Positions 32,466 to 43,600 of a stretch of DNA of 64,000 nt are shown here, piece by piece (position 1 is the stretch's first letter; every line of letters starts with the position of its first letter). The position numbers and the translations under genes are program-made. The stretch is from Dama dama (taxonomy: Eukaryota; Chordata; Mammalia; Artiodactyla; Cervidae): assembly GCF_033118175.1 (NCBI RefSeq), contig NC_083701.1:11241501-11305500 (forward strand), read 5' to 3'. The notes beneath the pieces are model-generated. The model did no database searches and was not told the origin of the DNA. It saw only the letters and a list, made by a program, of their open reading frames with translations.

Positions 32466-32689
32466 CAACAGGCTCAGAGCTTGCTATTTTTTTTAAATCA
32501 TCTAATGTTTTAATAGTGAGATGCAAGAAATCCTCCATCAGGGCCATGACTTTGCATAACTGCACTTACGCCGAAGGAACGTGAAACAGTTCTAAGTGGA
32601 CAACAGTCTGGGCCAGGGACGGAATTCTGTAGGAGTCAACTTCTAGAAAGTTTTGTGACTATCCTGGCTTAGAGCCGGTAACAGTAAGA

Positions 32690-32812
32690 CAACTTTCCCT
32701 CTCCCCTTGGCTTACCATTCACCTCCAACTCTTCAGTAAAGCCCAGCTCAGGGGAGTCCTCTGTAGAACCTTCCCTCTAGGGACGGACTGATCACTGGTT
32801 CCTGCATTAGTG
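32690..32812 (+). repeat. L2 LINE fragment
   Basis: 'ctcttcagtaaagcccagct' followed by 'tctgtagaaccttccctcta' matches the L2 3' segment. It explains an open splice-site-flanked stretch on the opposite strand. Confidence 0.55.
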
Positions 32813-32817
32813 TTCTG

Positions 32818-33027
32818 GACTTCCCTCATAGCTCAGTTGGTAAAGAATCTACCTGCGATGCGGATAGACCTAGGTTCGATCCCAGGATTGGGAAGATCCC
32901 CTGGAGAAGGAAATGGCCACCCAATCCAGTATTCTTGCCTGGAGAACCCCATGGACAGAGGAGCCTGGAGGGCTACAGTCCATGGGTTTACACGAATCTG
33001 ACACGACTTAGCAGCTAAACCACCACC
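32818..33027 (+). repeat. Bov-tA-type SINE
   Basis: Complete copy ending in a short CCA run ('taaaccaccaccacc'). Confidence 0.95.
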
Positions 33028-33198
33028 ACCGTTCATGTTTCACTCGTGCTTCTGTTACAGAAAGGGTCACTGCAGCTTAACCGCTTGTCTCATTACCCAC
33101 CCACCCAGGTGGCCTATATAAGCTCCTTAGGAACCAGGAGAGAGTCCCAGCTCACCATTACAGCCCCAGAACCTGGCTTATTTTGGCCCTCCATGCAT

Positions 33199-33395
33199 AC
33201 TTGGGGCTCAAAGAAGCTATTTGCAATTAAGGAGACCCGGGTTCAACCCCTGGGTCAAGAAGATTCCCTGAAGGGAGGGCATGGCTACCCACTCCAGTTT
33301 TCTTACCTGGGAAATCCCATGAACCGAGAAGCCTGGCAGGCGATAATCCACAGGGTCGCAAAGAGGTGGACACGGCTGAGCAACTAACACTACAC
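33199..33395 (+). repeat. Bov-tA-type SINE, diverged
   Basis: 'gaagctatttgcaattaagg', 'gggttcaacccctgggtcaa' and 'gacacggctgagcaactaac' show a copy with a damaged head. Confidence 0.92.
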
Positions 33396-34799
33396 TCTTC
33401 ACATGTTGAATGTATGAATGCGTGCATGCATGCTAGATCTAGATGCGGTTTTTGTCCACTCCACCCCACCCCCATTGTCTGCTTTTTAAGGATTTTTAAG
33501 AGCATCTGACGGTTGGGGGCAGGAAGTATATGGGTGGGAGATAAAACTCAAATTTTTAGCTTGGCTCCTCTTCAGCGGCTTTTGGGAAAGCATTTTAAGG
33601 AAGGGAGGGGGATTCACTTGGGCTTGAGAGTGATCTGGTCCATTACAGTGAATAAACAGGCAGGGACTTCAACTGCATTTGCGTGAAATGGTTGCACACT
33701 GTCTTCTCAGGGTCCTCTTGTAAGCAGTGGAATATAACAAGTGATTCTGGGAAGTTCAGGAGTTACCAGCCTTTTCCACCATTTGGGTGACTCTGACTAT
33801 AGTGCCTTGGGATCTAATGAATTAACTCATGTCTGCAAAATATAAGTCGGGGTGAATTTTACCTCCTGATAAGTAAATGGCTGGGAGTGGGGAGGCTCTG
33901 ACTGCTTTTTCAACGAGTGGATGTAACATACTCATTTGTTCACTCCACTGATTGACAGCATTCATTTATTTATTCCTTCACTGTCTGTCTCATTTGTCAG
34001 CCTTACCTCCCCTTTCTCCCCTCTTTCTGCTCCCTCCTCCCCTCATCTTTGTAATCCCTGGGAGCCTGAGGGCAACTGGAAGCTAATCAGCATTTCTGCC
34101 CTGTGGGCACTGCCATCTCACTTCATCCAGTTTTCTTTCTCAAGGACATTGTGAGGAAGAGGCAGGAGGTGGCTGTCTGCAGCCCTTTTCTCTTAATGAG
34201 GACAGTCGGCCCCTCAGTGGGGATGGGCAGAGGCAGAGATGAGGGGGCCGATGAACCAGAAACTGTCGGCTGAGGTCTTAGGAAATTATTTTTTCTGGAA
34301 TTCATCCACTTGGAATATATACTCTGCAATTGTCTGTTTCTGGCTCCAGAATGTGTCTTTGAGTGTCAAATCTGGTTTCATCTCTGAGTGTTTTCAACAG
34401 GAGAATTTGATATTCACATTCTAAGCGCGCTCTGTAATGTTGCCACTTACATACCAGTCTGCCTCGTTTTTTGGCTGGAAGGGTATGTGAATATGTACAA
34501 GAACCCAAGGTTCATTTTTAGCTGTGGCAGAAGCAAGCCCCAGGGGAAAAGTCAGGATAACTAGATTCCTGAAATGGTAGCTTGGCAACTCTTCTTTTCT
34601 CTTCCTCAGCCTGCAGAGCAGTTCACTGGTTTTAGAAGATAAGTGACTCCTACTTGTGAAGGTCTTCTGTAGAAGCATGCCCGGGATGTGTCAAGAGCCC
34701 TTGTAGTCTTTACTCACTTTGCCCCAGGCCAGATGTCATCAGCCTAGAAGCGCGTCACCGCAGAGGGAGAATAGTGTGTTTGATGTGTGTGCGCGCACG
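33396..34799. other. No gene or repeat recognised
   Basis: About 1.4 kb with no repeat that I recognise. Frames up to 85 codons without features. Pyrimidine-rich at 33990-34050. Confidence 0.4.
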
Positions 34800-35006
34800 C
34801 ACTTTATCATATCCAGCTCTTTAGCAGCCCCATGGACTATAGACCATGAGGGTCCTCTGTCGGTGGGATTTTCCAGGCAGGAATACTGGAGTGGGTTGCC
34901 GTTTCTGCCTTCGGGGGATTTTCCCGACCTAGGGATCAAATCCACGTTTCTTGTGTCTCCTGCATTGGCAGGTGGATTCTTTACCACTGAGCCACCTGGG
35001 AAGCTC
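34800..35006 (-). repeat. Bov-tA-type SINE
   Basis: Complete minus-strand copy. Imperfect target duplication ('tgtgtttgat' left, 'tgtgtatttgat' right). Confidence 0.94.
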
Positions 35007-35610
35007 TGTGTATTTGATTCCACTAAAATTGATCACGTCTTCCTGGTACAAGGAAAGGAAGAAGTAACGTCCTGTGTGTTCATATGAAAGTTTTGTGCTT
35101 CAAAGCACTTGAGAGGAAATTGTCCCAAGGCACAGACCAGCAAGGGGTTTAGGATTGAAAAGTCTTGTACACGTTACTGTAGCCTGGGAGAAAGGACCCC
35201 CATTGGAATGAGGAATGTCTGGAGAGACTAGGGGGTTCTTTATGAAATCAGGCACACACGCTGTAGGGGATGAGGCTTTACAAGGGCCTCCCCTAGCCCA
35301 GACTCAGGCAAGCTCCTATTTCCAGTAAGGCTTCCCCAGCTCTCCCATGAAATCCTCCAAAACCTGGGATGGAAGGTCAACCTGGGATCTCTAGATGAAG
35401 GTGGTTAATGTGTGTCTGTTCGGCTGACGCGCAGAGCAGACTTCAGAACGTCGGGGTGCCCAGTGAGTAAGGGCCGGCCGAGCTGGTGCGTGCCAGGCTA
35501 AGGTAAGACGGCAGCTGCAGGCACAGCCTTTCCTGTTGAGCATGGGCGGGGAGGTCAGACCTGTCGGAGAGGCTCTGTGTCCTCTTAAAAACATCCCTTT
35601 TTGTTAACAG
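35007..35610. other. No gene or repeat recognised
   Basis: Unassigned; locally CpG-richer at 35420-35480. Confidence 0.4.
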
Positions 35611-35694
35611 CTGTTTCAATGAGGGGTGCTTTTCTACAGCAGCTGTTGCAAAGGAAGGGCATTATTTCTGAGGAGTCAGTTCTAGGCAACCAAG
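35611..35694 (+). other. Candidate internal exon, unproven
   Basis: An acceptor-like 'ccctttttgttaacag' ends at 35610 and a donor-like 'caaggtaagg' begins the intron at 35695. The 84-base interval is open only in the third frame (27 codons, including FLQQLLQRKGII) and is not a recognised repeat. No protein family is recognised and no certain partner exon is visible. Confidence 0.15.
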
Positions 35695-36234
35695 GTAAGG
35701 AATGGTGCTCTTGAGGTCAGATACTACAACCAGAAAGATTAGAAATAGATGAGAAGTCCCAGTTTAATCAGAAAAAAAGCTACCAATAAAATGTCTCAAA
35801 CAGTTTCCAGCTTGGTTGAGGAGGTAGGTTTCCTATATTTGCATTAATTAGCAGGAGAGCCATTTAGCGTCGATGGAGCCATCTGGATAGTGAGATTTGC
35901 TCACAGATCTGGGCTTCCAGTCTCTGGTCCTCAGAGTTTATATCCCCATCAGACTGTTTCTCCTGGGGTGGGAGAATTAGCCCAACGAGCCCTCCCTGCC
36001 AAATCGTTTGGCCTCCTTTCTCAAAGATAGATATGCAGACGGATAGGTGGACAGGTGGATTAGATAAGGTTCATCGAAGGGTTGCCTGAATGAGTGGGTT
36101 TATGTCACCCTCTCCGCTGGCACTGATTCTGCTTGTTCAAGCTCCTGCTCATCTGAAGTGCCCTCACCAGCCCCATCTTGTTGATTATTCCCCAGCATCC
36201 TTTAACTAGTCTTTCCATCCCTCTATACTTTCAT
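35695..36234. other. No gene or repeat recognised
   Basis: Unassigned sequence with a loose 'gatagatatgcagacggata' GATA/GGAT-rich stretch near 36027-36070. Confidence 0.4.
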
Positions 36235-36300
36235 CCACCAGCCAGTATTTCCCTGCCAAGCACTAGGCCTCAGGCAAGGAATAGACAAGGACAGATCTAT
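36235..36300 (+). repeat. Possible ancient repeat fragment
   Basis: 'gccaagcactaggcctcagg' recalls 'gccaggcactgttctaggc' of the old family. Short. Confidence 0.3.
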
Positions 36301-36509
36301 GGGTCAGTCCGTGACCTCTGAGTGCCTATGCAATCCAGCTTTGTTCAGTTGGAATCAAATAATTCTGCTCATCAGCCTCTGATTTCCCTCAGGCTATACT
36401 CGTCTCTGTTTCGGTCTGGTTCCCTGGGGTCCCCTCGCCAGGAACGCACTCGGGGCCCTTGTCCGAGCAGCGCCCCTCAGGGGCTCCCTCCGGTCTCACA
36501 CTGCACCTC

Positions 36510-36740
36510 TCCCCCGCTCACCTCCCCCAGCCCTTCCTCCTCTGTCGCCCACACCTTCAGCTTGAAGTCCACGCTCTCCTGAGCTGTGTCTTCCCTCTGT
36601 CCGTCTGTCTCGTCTTGCTTCTGCGTTGGTGCCAGGGTTAACGTGCCCCAAGGGCACGGACTTTTGCTTCCCTGTTGTTTCCTGACAGTGAGCACGCAGA
36701 CATTAAGGCCGTCTGCTCATTTGTGCGTTCGCTTAGATAG
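36510..36740 (+). repeat. L2 LINE 3' fragment
   Basis: 'accttcagcttgaagtccac', 'ccccaagggcacggactttt' and 'gttgtttcctgacagtgagc' follow L2 3' order. Confidence 0.5.
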
Positions 36741-36894
36741 CTCTCAGCAGGTTTGCAAGCTCAGGAAGTCTGATGGATGCGCTCAGTGCGATCACCCGCT
36801 CAGTCCAGGTGTAAACAGGAGCCTGAAGCTGACCTGTGCACGTAGTTACTGTGTATCAAGCAAGCCTTCTTCGTGTTCTGCGGGCTTTGACTCA

Positions 36895-37015
36895 AGTCCG
36901 CACAGCAAGCTTCGTTTTCCAGAGGAAGGAGACACAGCATGCCGCGACAAGTGTCTTGTTCAAGCAGGATTAAAACCTCAGGAATTCTGGCCTCCAGACA
37001 CCATCAGTATGTGGA
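36895..37015 (-). repeat. Probable MIR fragment
   Basis: 'cgttttccagaggaaggaga' then 'gtcttgttcaagcaggatta' and 'aacctcaggaattctggcct' fit a minus-strand MIR. Confidence 0.4.
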
Positions 37016-37317
37016 AGCCTGCTGTGACTCTCAGATTTTGTGAACGCTACTTTTTTTTTTTTTAAATATGAAACAAAGTGATGGGCTTGGACTGTGAACA
37101 GAAATAGAATGTCACATACACGGTGAGATAGACATCAGCGACATGAAACCTCAGCCAGCTTTGTTTTTAGTTAATTGAGAATAGCTTTGTCAACCGCTTT
37201 GTAGTAGCTTTTGATTACTGTCCCATTTTCACTCAGCTGTACCTCAGTTTATAGGAAAAAAAAGAACAAAACCATTTTCACCAAAGCTCATGGTTAGTGT
37301 CCTGGGACAGGTAGGGT

Positions 37318-37520
37318 GCTGTACCTCGGGTGTCCTGGTTTCAGGAGCCTGCTCTGCCCTTTGATACATGACACCTGTGCTTCTCTGAGCTTATTTTTCT
37401 CCTCTGGAAAGTCAAGATGGTAATTGACCCGGCAGATTTCTTGTGAGCATACAGAGAGGTAACAGACGTCGCCTGCCAGGTCCATGCTTGGCACATAGTA
37501 GGTCCTCAGAAATGGTGGCC
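37318..37520 (+). repeat. MIR SINE
   Basis: 'tttcaggagcctgctctgcc', 'ttatttttctcctctggaaa' and 'tgcttggcacatagtaggtc' follow plus-strand MIR order to near its 3' end. Confidence 0.68.
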
Positions 37521-38160
37521 ACAAACAGCAGAATTTTCAGAATCCTGTCGTTAGCAGGCAGTGATCTTCCGATTTCCAATAGTTATTGAGTTCATTATTA
37601 CATCTGTACCTCTAAGGCCTTGACTACCTGTTTTGTTTTTGTTTATTTGTAATCAATATGTGGATCACTGCACGGCTGAAAAACATCATAAAGTTACAGC
37701 AGAGGCTAAAGGCAGCAAGCCTTCCACTGTGATCCGCATTAACATTTCATGTTTTTAAAGAAAGTCTGGCTATTTCCTACGGAACACAAAAACTGTTATC
37801 AGCTTTATTCCAACTGCATTTGAATGCCAGAGTGAGACTAATCATGGATGCCTTCCCAGAACTTTCAGAAAAACAAAAGCAACCTGTTGTGTTTGTTTAG
37901 TTCTCCAAGGATGTCAGGGTTGCGATTGGCTGGGTATTTTAGCTGCTACACACACGATGACTGTCTCTGATTCAGCAACTAAAACAAAAAAATTTTTTTA
38001 GAAGATGACTTTCGAATAGGCAGATATGATTATAATTACATTTTCCGTCATCTTATTTAGACCACCAAACATGATTCTAGTGATAAGATCATTTTGTTTG
38101 GGCCAATGTACATAAAATTCTCTTCATTCATGAAAGTCTGTCCTCACTAGTGCTGGCACC
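37521..38160. other. Repeat-free block
   Basis: About 640 bases with no repeat recognised on a moderately AT-rich background. Could be conserved non-coding DNA, but nothing in the sequence proves it. Confidence 0.35.
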
Positions 38161-38940
38161 AAAACAGTTTTTTTTTTTTTTTTTTTAAGACTTAATGGTT
38201 CCAAACTCTGAGTATTCTCTTTGTGTTTCTGAAAGTTGCATAAGGAAGGTAGGCTATTCAGTGTCGTTAATGGTATGTCCTAGTATTTATTCTGCTAATC
38301 CTTTCCCATCATGCTTCCTGTAGGAAAGTGAGTATGGATCGTCAGACCCTCCTTTTCTTTTTGATCTAGTATTCCCTGAAGTAACCTCCTCCAAATCTTA
38401 TAGTCAAGGAAGACTCAACTGTTAAGGAACCACTAGGACCATCGTTGTTAGAGACTGGTCTGTACTTTGATGAGTAGAGTGTGGGGTGGGAGGTTTTCCT
38501 GTTCTTCTCTCTCAGGCATTAGGCCCAGTCTCTGTGGGCAGCCCCCCACCATAGGACAGGTGGGTAGAGGGGGGGAAAGGATTGATCAGTTCAGTACCTT
38601 CGAGGCGGTCACATCTTCCGTTTGGGGGGAGGGTTCACCAGGAAAGATGCCTTCTCCCTTGCAGAGCGGTCATGCACTGCCAGTGGTTGCTGAGATACTT
38701 AGAGCAGCGTTGCTCAGTTATCCCTCCCTCCATCCCTCCCTCCCAGGGACCACATCTTAACTCTCAGTCTTCATGGGGTCACCATGGTTCATTGTCACTG
38801 GTTCCCAGACATAACCACAGGAAGCCGTTCATCTTGTTGAGAGGTGATGCTTATCTTCATAGATCCCAGCTACACCTTGGCTTGTCCCCTCCGCTTTATT
38901 GCTCTTCATAAAATGCATAAGATAACTTTAGCTACCTGCT
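38161..38940. other. T19 run, then unassigned sequence
   Basis: A pure T run at 38168-38186 starts the block with no retroelement recognised next to it. The rest is unassigned. Confidence 0.5.
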
Positions 38941-39165
38941 GCGAAAGGCTGACTCATTGGAAAAGACCCTGATGCTGTGAAAGATGGAAGGCAGAAGGAG
39001 AAGGGGGCAGCAGAGGGTGAAGATGGTTAGATAGCATCAACCAACTCAGTGGACATGAATTTTTGATCAAACTCCAGGAGATAGTGGAGGACAGAAGAGA
39101 CAGATCTGCTGCAGCCCATAGGGTTGCAAAGAGTCAGACACGATTTCGCGACTGAAGAACAACAT
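38941..39165 (+). repeat. BovB LINE 3' fragment
   Basis: 'ggctgactcattggaaaaga', 'agatggttagatagcatcaa' and 'gggttgcaaagagtcagaca' then 'cgcgactgaagaacaaca' form a 5'-truncated BovB end. Confidence 0.93.
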
Positions 39166-39949
39166 CAATATAAAATACAGCCCATCTTACCCTACCTGAC
39201 ATCTTTCTTGGGCGCCCCATCATCTTTGCTGAAGATTTGGCTCCCGTTTCTGTGTTTCTGGCCTTCAGTGGAGCCTCATGCCCTGTGGACTGAATTACTG
39301 TATAATCGCTTGAATCCAATTATAGATACAATTTGGGGGAGTCTGGCTATTTTTAGGATGCTTATTTGCCCAATTTTCCTTTTTCTACTCTCATTGCTCC
39401 CGTGTTTTGAGATCTTGGATTGTGACCACTACATTTCTGAAGAAAAAACAAACTAACATTTTTTTAAAAGGCATTCTTTAGGGCCCCCAAACTCTTAAAC
39501 ACTGCACATACGACTGGCCTCTCCAGTCCTTTTCTGGGGAGGGATCCTGTCCATGAGACCCTCTGTCTTCCATGTCAGTGAACTGGGGATTAGGGAGGAT
39601 GTGATGGAGCCATCCTGATCACACTCGGTTCTCCACGAGGTTGCTGTCGATACAGCCAGTGAAACATTCATCCCTCAGGGCTGTCCAGACCAGTGTGGTT
39701 TCTGGTGACTCCCTACGTCACTCGAGTCTCTGATTGCCTAACCTGAAGCTCCTAACACTAATGTGTTCGTGAAGACTTCTGCCTTTGGTCCAAACATGGG
39801 ATTCTCCTGAGACGTGACGCCATTTTTTTAAGGCCTTTTATCTTTGTGGGAATTTATCACGCTGTTTAGTTGAGGCAGCTACTGACAGTAATTCTGCTTT
39901 GCCCACCAAAGTAGATCTGAGTTCCTCTGCCTGGTTTTAAGGGCCTTAC
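39166..39949. other. No gene or repeat recognised
   Basis: A 110-codon plus frame (39124-39456) begins in the BovB tail and has no features of its own. Confidence 0.4.
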
Positions 39950-40165
39950 TGTCCGACTGTTCCTCCTGTACCCAGTCACCCCCGTGACTCTTTGTCCTTA
40001 TTCCACGAGTGTCCCCAAGCGCTGTCCCCACACCTCCTTGCCCCTACACGGCCTCTCTACTCCTCGCCAGCGTCTGCATCCTGTCATCTTTTAAAGCTAA
40101 CCCCAGGTCCCATGTTCTCTGCACAGAGGTCACTATAATCCAGCCTGCCTGGGCGTGGTCATCTT
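39950..40165 (+). repeat. Probable L2 LINE fragment
   Basis: 'tgttcctcctgtacccagtc', 'gtccccacacctccttgccc' and 'ttctctgcacagaggtcact' follow the central L2 3' segment. Confidence 0.45.
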
Positions 40166-40586
40166 TTCTCCGACCGTAGTTTCTGCAGGGCTCACGAACT
40201 GGTGGCCTTCTTGCCGCGTCCAGCCCACAGATGTTTTGTGTTTCCACCAAATTTGACTTAGTTGCTAACTTTTAAGTGTCTGGAAATTTCATATAAGTAT
40301 TGAATTTCTGGCTTGTTTTGAAAAATCAGAGAATCCTATAATACTGAACTCTCCCATATAGCAAAAGCCAGCTAAAGCTGCTTTTTTAAATGGCAAGTGT
40401 TACTGGTTTGCCATAGTCATGCTCTCTCCCTGTAAAACTAACCAAACTTGCTTATCTTATTAGCATTGTTATCTTGGCTCTGGTAAGCATTTATATTTGT
40501 GGTACTTTGGTTTCTAGCTTGTATCATCCCTACCTCTCTCCTCTTTGTATCTTCAAATTGTTATTTGTGTGATTTCCATGAGAGTA
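40166..40586. other. No gene or repeat recognised
   Basis: AT-rich unassigned sequence. Confidence 0.4.
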
Positions 40587-40858
40587 GGAGAAGGCAGTGG
40601 CACCCCACCCCAGTCCTCTTGCCTGGAAAATCCCATGGATGGAGGAGCCTTGTAGGCTGCAGTCCATGGGGTCACGAAGAGTCAGACACGACTGAGCGAC
40701 TTCACTTTCACTTTTCACTTTCATGCACTGGAGAAGGAAATGGCAACCCACTCCTGTGTTCTTGCCTGGAGAATTCCAGGGACGGGGGAGCCTGGTGGGC
40801 TGCGGTCTATGGGGTCGCACAGAGTCGGACACGACTGAAGTGACTTAGCAGCAGCAGG
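40587..40858 (+). repeat. Bov-A2-type SINE
   Basis: Two related Bov-A units joined by 'cacttttcactttcatgcac', ending in a CAG run. The frames of about 100 codons on each strand are artefacts of the SINE. Confidence 0.95.
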
Positions 40859-41254
40859 ATGCATAGCCTTTTTGCCCGCCAAATCTAATTTCCCCACGAG
40901 TGTCCATACTCTGATCGGTAACTCTTCTACCAGATCAGTAATTGGTTTTGATATTTTAGCTTGAAGGCCATGGTTGATGTACACAGGACAGAATATTTTT
41001 TTCTTATTTAATATATCCTACCTGGCTTTTGCAGCATCTCAAATCCTCGCTACACTAATGCGATCATACACAGGTTCCATGCAATACATCTCAGCACCTC
41101 TGGGACGAGGCAGAGCAAAGAGCCTTGGAGGGTGAGCCCTAGTTAGAGAGAAAGAGGGGCAGGGATGTGTCTTTTTTCTAGCCTTTAAGCATTGGTTGTG
41201 GCATCAGCTTCCACAGCAAGTTCCCTGGTCCAATTTACATGTATCGCTGTTGGA
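40859..41254. other. No gene or repeat recognised
   Basis: Unassigned sequence. Confidence 0.4.
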
Positions 41255-41370
41255 TTTATTGAGCACTTCCTTTTCTGTCTATGGACTTCTTAAGGTCAGG
41301 GAGTGTGCTTACTTATTTTTTCTATTCTTAGCACCTAAAACAAGACAGACAACTAAGGGAATATTTGGTA
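41255..41370 (+). repeat. Probable L2 LINE 3' fragment
   Basis: 'cttcttaaggtcagggagtg' followed by 'ttctattcttagcacctaaa' fits the L2 end. Confidence 0.45.
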
Positions 41371-42330
41371 AAGGGAGCACATGTGGATGTGTCTCACTTT
41401 TTCCCAACTTGCTTGTAGGTCTTTTTTGCCTCTTTCTATAAGTTCTCATGTGGTCCCTTTTGAGAGTAGGCTTTTTTCTCTTTGATAACCATTTGTATTA
41501 CAGAAAATGGAAAGACACTCGAAGTATTTAGCCTTTCAATTTGCCAAATAGGGATCTTATTAAGTGTTCATATAATTACATTCACAAGTCAGGATTGATA
41601 ATGGATATCCATGAAGCATGCCTAAGACACCAGTTTTATGGCACTGGATAGACCTTAAGCAGTTTCTGATGAGATTTTTTAAAGATTTTAATTCTGTTGT
41701 TTTTGCAAATAGACTGAAAATAATTAAGCCATTTTTTCAAAAAGGAAGGATTAATATACAAATACAAATGAAATGTATAGTTTTGACTAAGATACCTAAA
41801 AATTATGGAGTCACAATATCCTTTTGTTTGTGTTTCTCCTTTTTCCCCTATTTGGTGAATTAAGTAAAGAAATGATTATTTGTCAGATATATTATTGAAT
41901 CCCTGGAACACCGTAATTGCAGGGTCTCAGATACTTTGACAGCGTGATCAAACCAGATTGGATTGTAAATAAGCTATATTGCAAAATGTAGAACACACAC
42001 ATGTGGTGCAGAATGAGTTGATGTCTGCCAGGACTGTGTGTCTTGACTGCTGGGTTCCCTACCTACCATCATACAGTTGTGTCTCAGAACAGAATCAGTT
42101 AAGTTGCTTTAAAAAAAGAAACAAACCACTTTATTTTTAAACTTATGCTACATCTTCCAGCCTGAAAAACTAAACCAGTACATTGGTGGTAGATCCATAG
42201 TCACCACCCCAAGATAGAAGCCCCTCTTCTCAGAAGGGTCTGACATAATTAAGAAATCAAGAACCAGACAAGTTCCCAACCCTGTAGTAAATTTTTTAAT
42301 TCAGTTAATAAGCATATATCTGTCTTTCTT
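41371..42330. other. AT-rich, no gene or repeat recognised
   Basis: Nearly 1 kb, AT-rich. An 81-codon plus frame at 41618-41863 has no features. Confidence 0.4.
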
Positions 42331-42334
42331 TGCC

Positions 42335-42364
42335 GGGGGGGGGGGGGGGGTGGCGGGGCGGCGG
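42335..42364. repeat. G16 tract and G-rich extension
   Basis: Sixteen consecutive Gs (42335-42350) followed by 'tggcggggcggcggg'. This fits a G-quadruplex-forming sequence; such tracts are also prone to length errors. Confidence 0.9.
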
Positions 42365-42684
42365 GAAACAACCCATAAACAGTGATGGTATTGACCATAA
42401 AGAGATTTGTAAAAACTTGAAGCAGGGAGAAAAGCCATAATTAGTAGAGAAATGCTGTTTCTGTTGACCTGTAGACCCCTAAGACTGGCTGCTTCCTTTT
42501 ATTGAGTGGTGGATTTGCTTATGTGACCTCCTGAGGTACATCTCATTTCTGGTTTTACAAATGAGGTCATTGAGTCCATTAAGGTGAATTAACCTAGACA
42601 AAATCTTACAGACCCAGATTGTCTGACCCTAAATCTCTGTTCTCTTCTACTGTCCAACACTGCCACCAAATATGAGGTATTTTC
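42365..42684. other. No gene or repeat recognised
   Basis: A MIR-like 'tctggttttacaaatgaggtc' occurs near 42548-42568; too little for a call. Confidence 0.35.
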
Positions 42685-42712
42685 ATATATATATGTATAT
42701 ACACACACACAG
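42685..42712. repeat. (TA)n(CA)n microsatellite
   Basis: Short 'atatatatatgtatat' followed by 'acacacacacaca'. Confidence 0.85.
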
Positions 42713-42740
42713 AGACATAGTCTAAACCTTTTTGTTATTT

Positions 42741-42773
42741 AAAAAAGTAACAGAAAAAAAAAAAAAAAGTAAC
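42741..42773 (+). repeat. Poly(A) between short direct repeats
   Basis: 'aaaaaagtaac' at 42741-42751 recurs at 42763-42773 around an A run. This is either a tail-only retroposition or A-tract slippage. Confidence 0.5.
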
Positions 42774-42786
42774 GTGTTGTTTTATG

Positions 42787-42932
42787 TTGGGAAGATCCCC
42801 TGGGCAAGGAAATGGCAACCCACTCCAGTATTCTTGCCTGGGAAATGCCACGACAGGGGAGCCTGTTGGGCTACAGTCCATGGGGTCGCAGGAGTCGGAC
42901 TTGACTTAGCAACGAAACCACCGCCATGTGGT
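42787..42932 (+). repeat. 5'-truncated Bov-tA-type SINE
   Basis: Starts at 'gttgggaagatcccctgggc' without the tRNA-like head and ends 'gacttagcaacgaaaccacc'. Confidence 0.93.
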
Positions 42933-43600
42933 ACTTGGAAAAAGTGATTCTCTAAATGCAAGTGGTCATTCACTCATTCTTAGACACACCAGCGACTGTT
43001 AGAGCACATGTGCGTATACTGGGCGACTTTAAATGGAACGATGCTATTAACACCCAGCAGCAGGGGACTGACCGACAAACCCGAATTTCCTCGTTTCTTT
43101 CTAGATCTCAGTGGAAATCGAAATGTCTTTGAATTCTAATGTAGAAAGTTACATACACTTTTGGCACTCTTCCCAGCTCTGAATAAATAACCCTTCTGAA
43201 TGTTAAGTAACTGAATCATTTCTGTTATTTTATTACAAATTTTTATTCTCAAGCAGAATCTCTGATGAGTATTAATGTACCTCTTCTCTCGCTTTTCTGC
43301 TGCCTTTTATTGGCTTGGATAAATATCTCTGGCCCAAAGCTGGACAAGTTTATTAGTGTGACAGAATTACATTGCGTGGATCATGCTCTGAGAAAAGTTT
43401 CAGTCCAGATACTGAAAGTGCTGGCATGGTTGATTCCCGTCTGTCATGGTTGACTGGACGCCCAGAACTCCTTCCAGGAGCAGTGCTGACTTGTGAAGAC
43501 TTACTTGTCAAAAGAAGCCAGTACCATTATCTCAGTTAGACTCTTTGTACACAATGCCCACAGTTCGGGGGAAATACAATCACAGTTGATCCTACAGCAT
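42933..43600. other. No gene or repeat recognised
   Basis: Unassigned, AT-rich at 43190-43260. Confidence 0.4.

Noticed and set aside
32716..32776. Open 61-base minus-strand interval with acceptor and donor-like ends
   Set aside because: The interval is an antisense reading of an L2 fragment ('cagtaaagcccagct', 'gaaccttccct').
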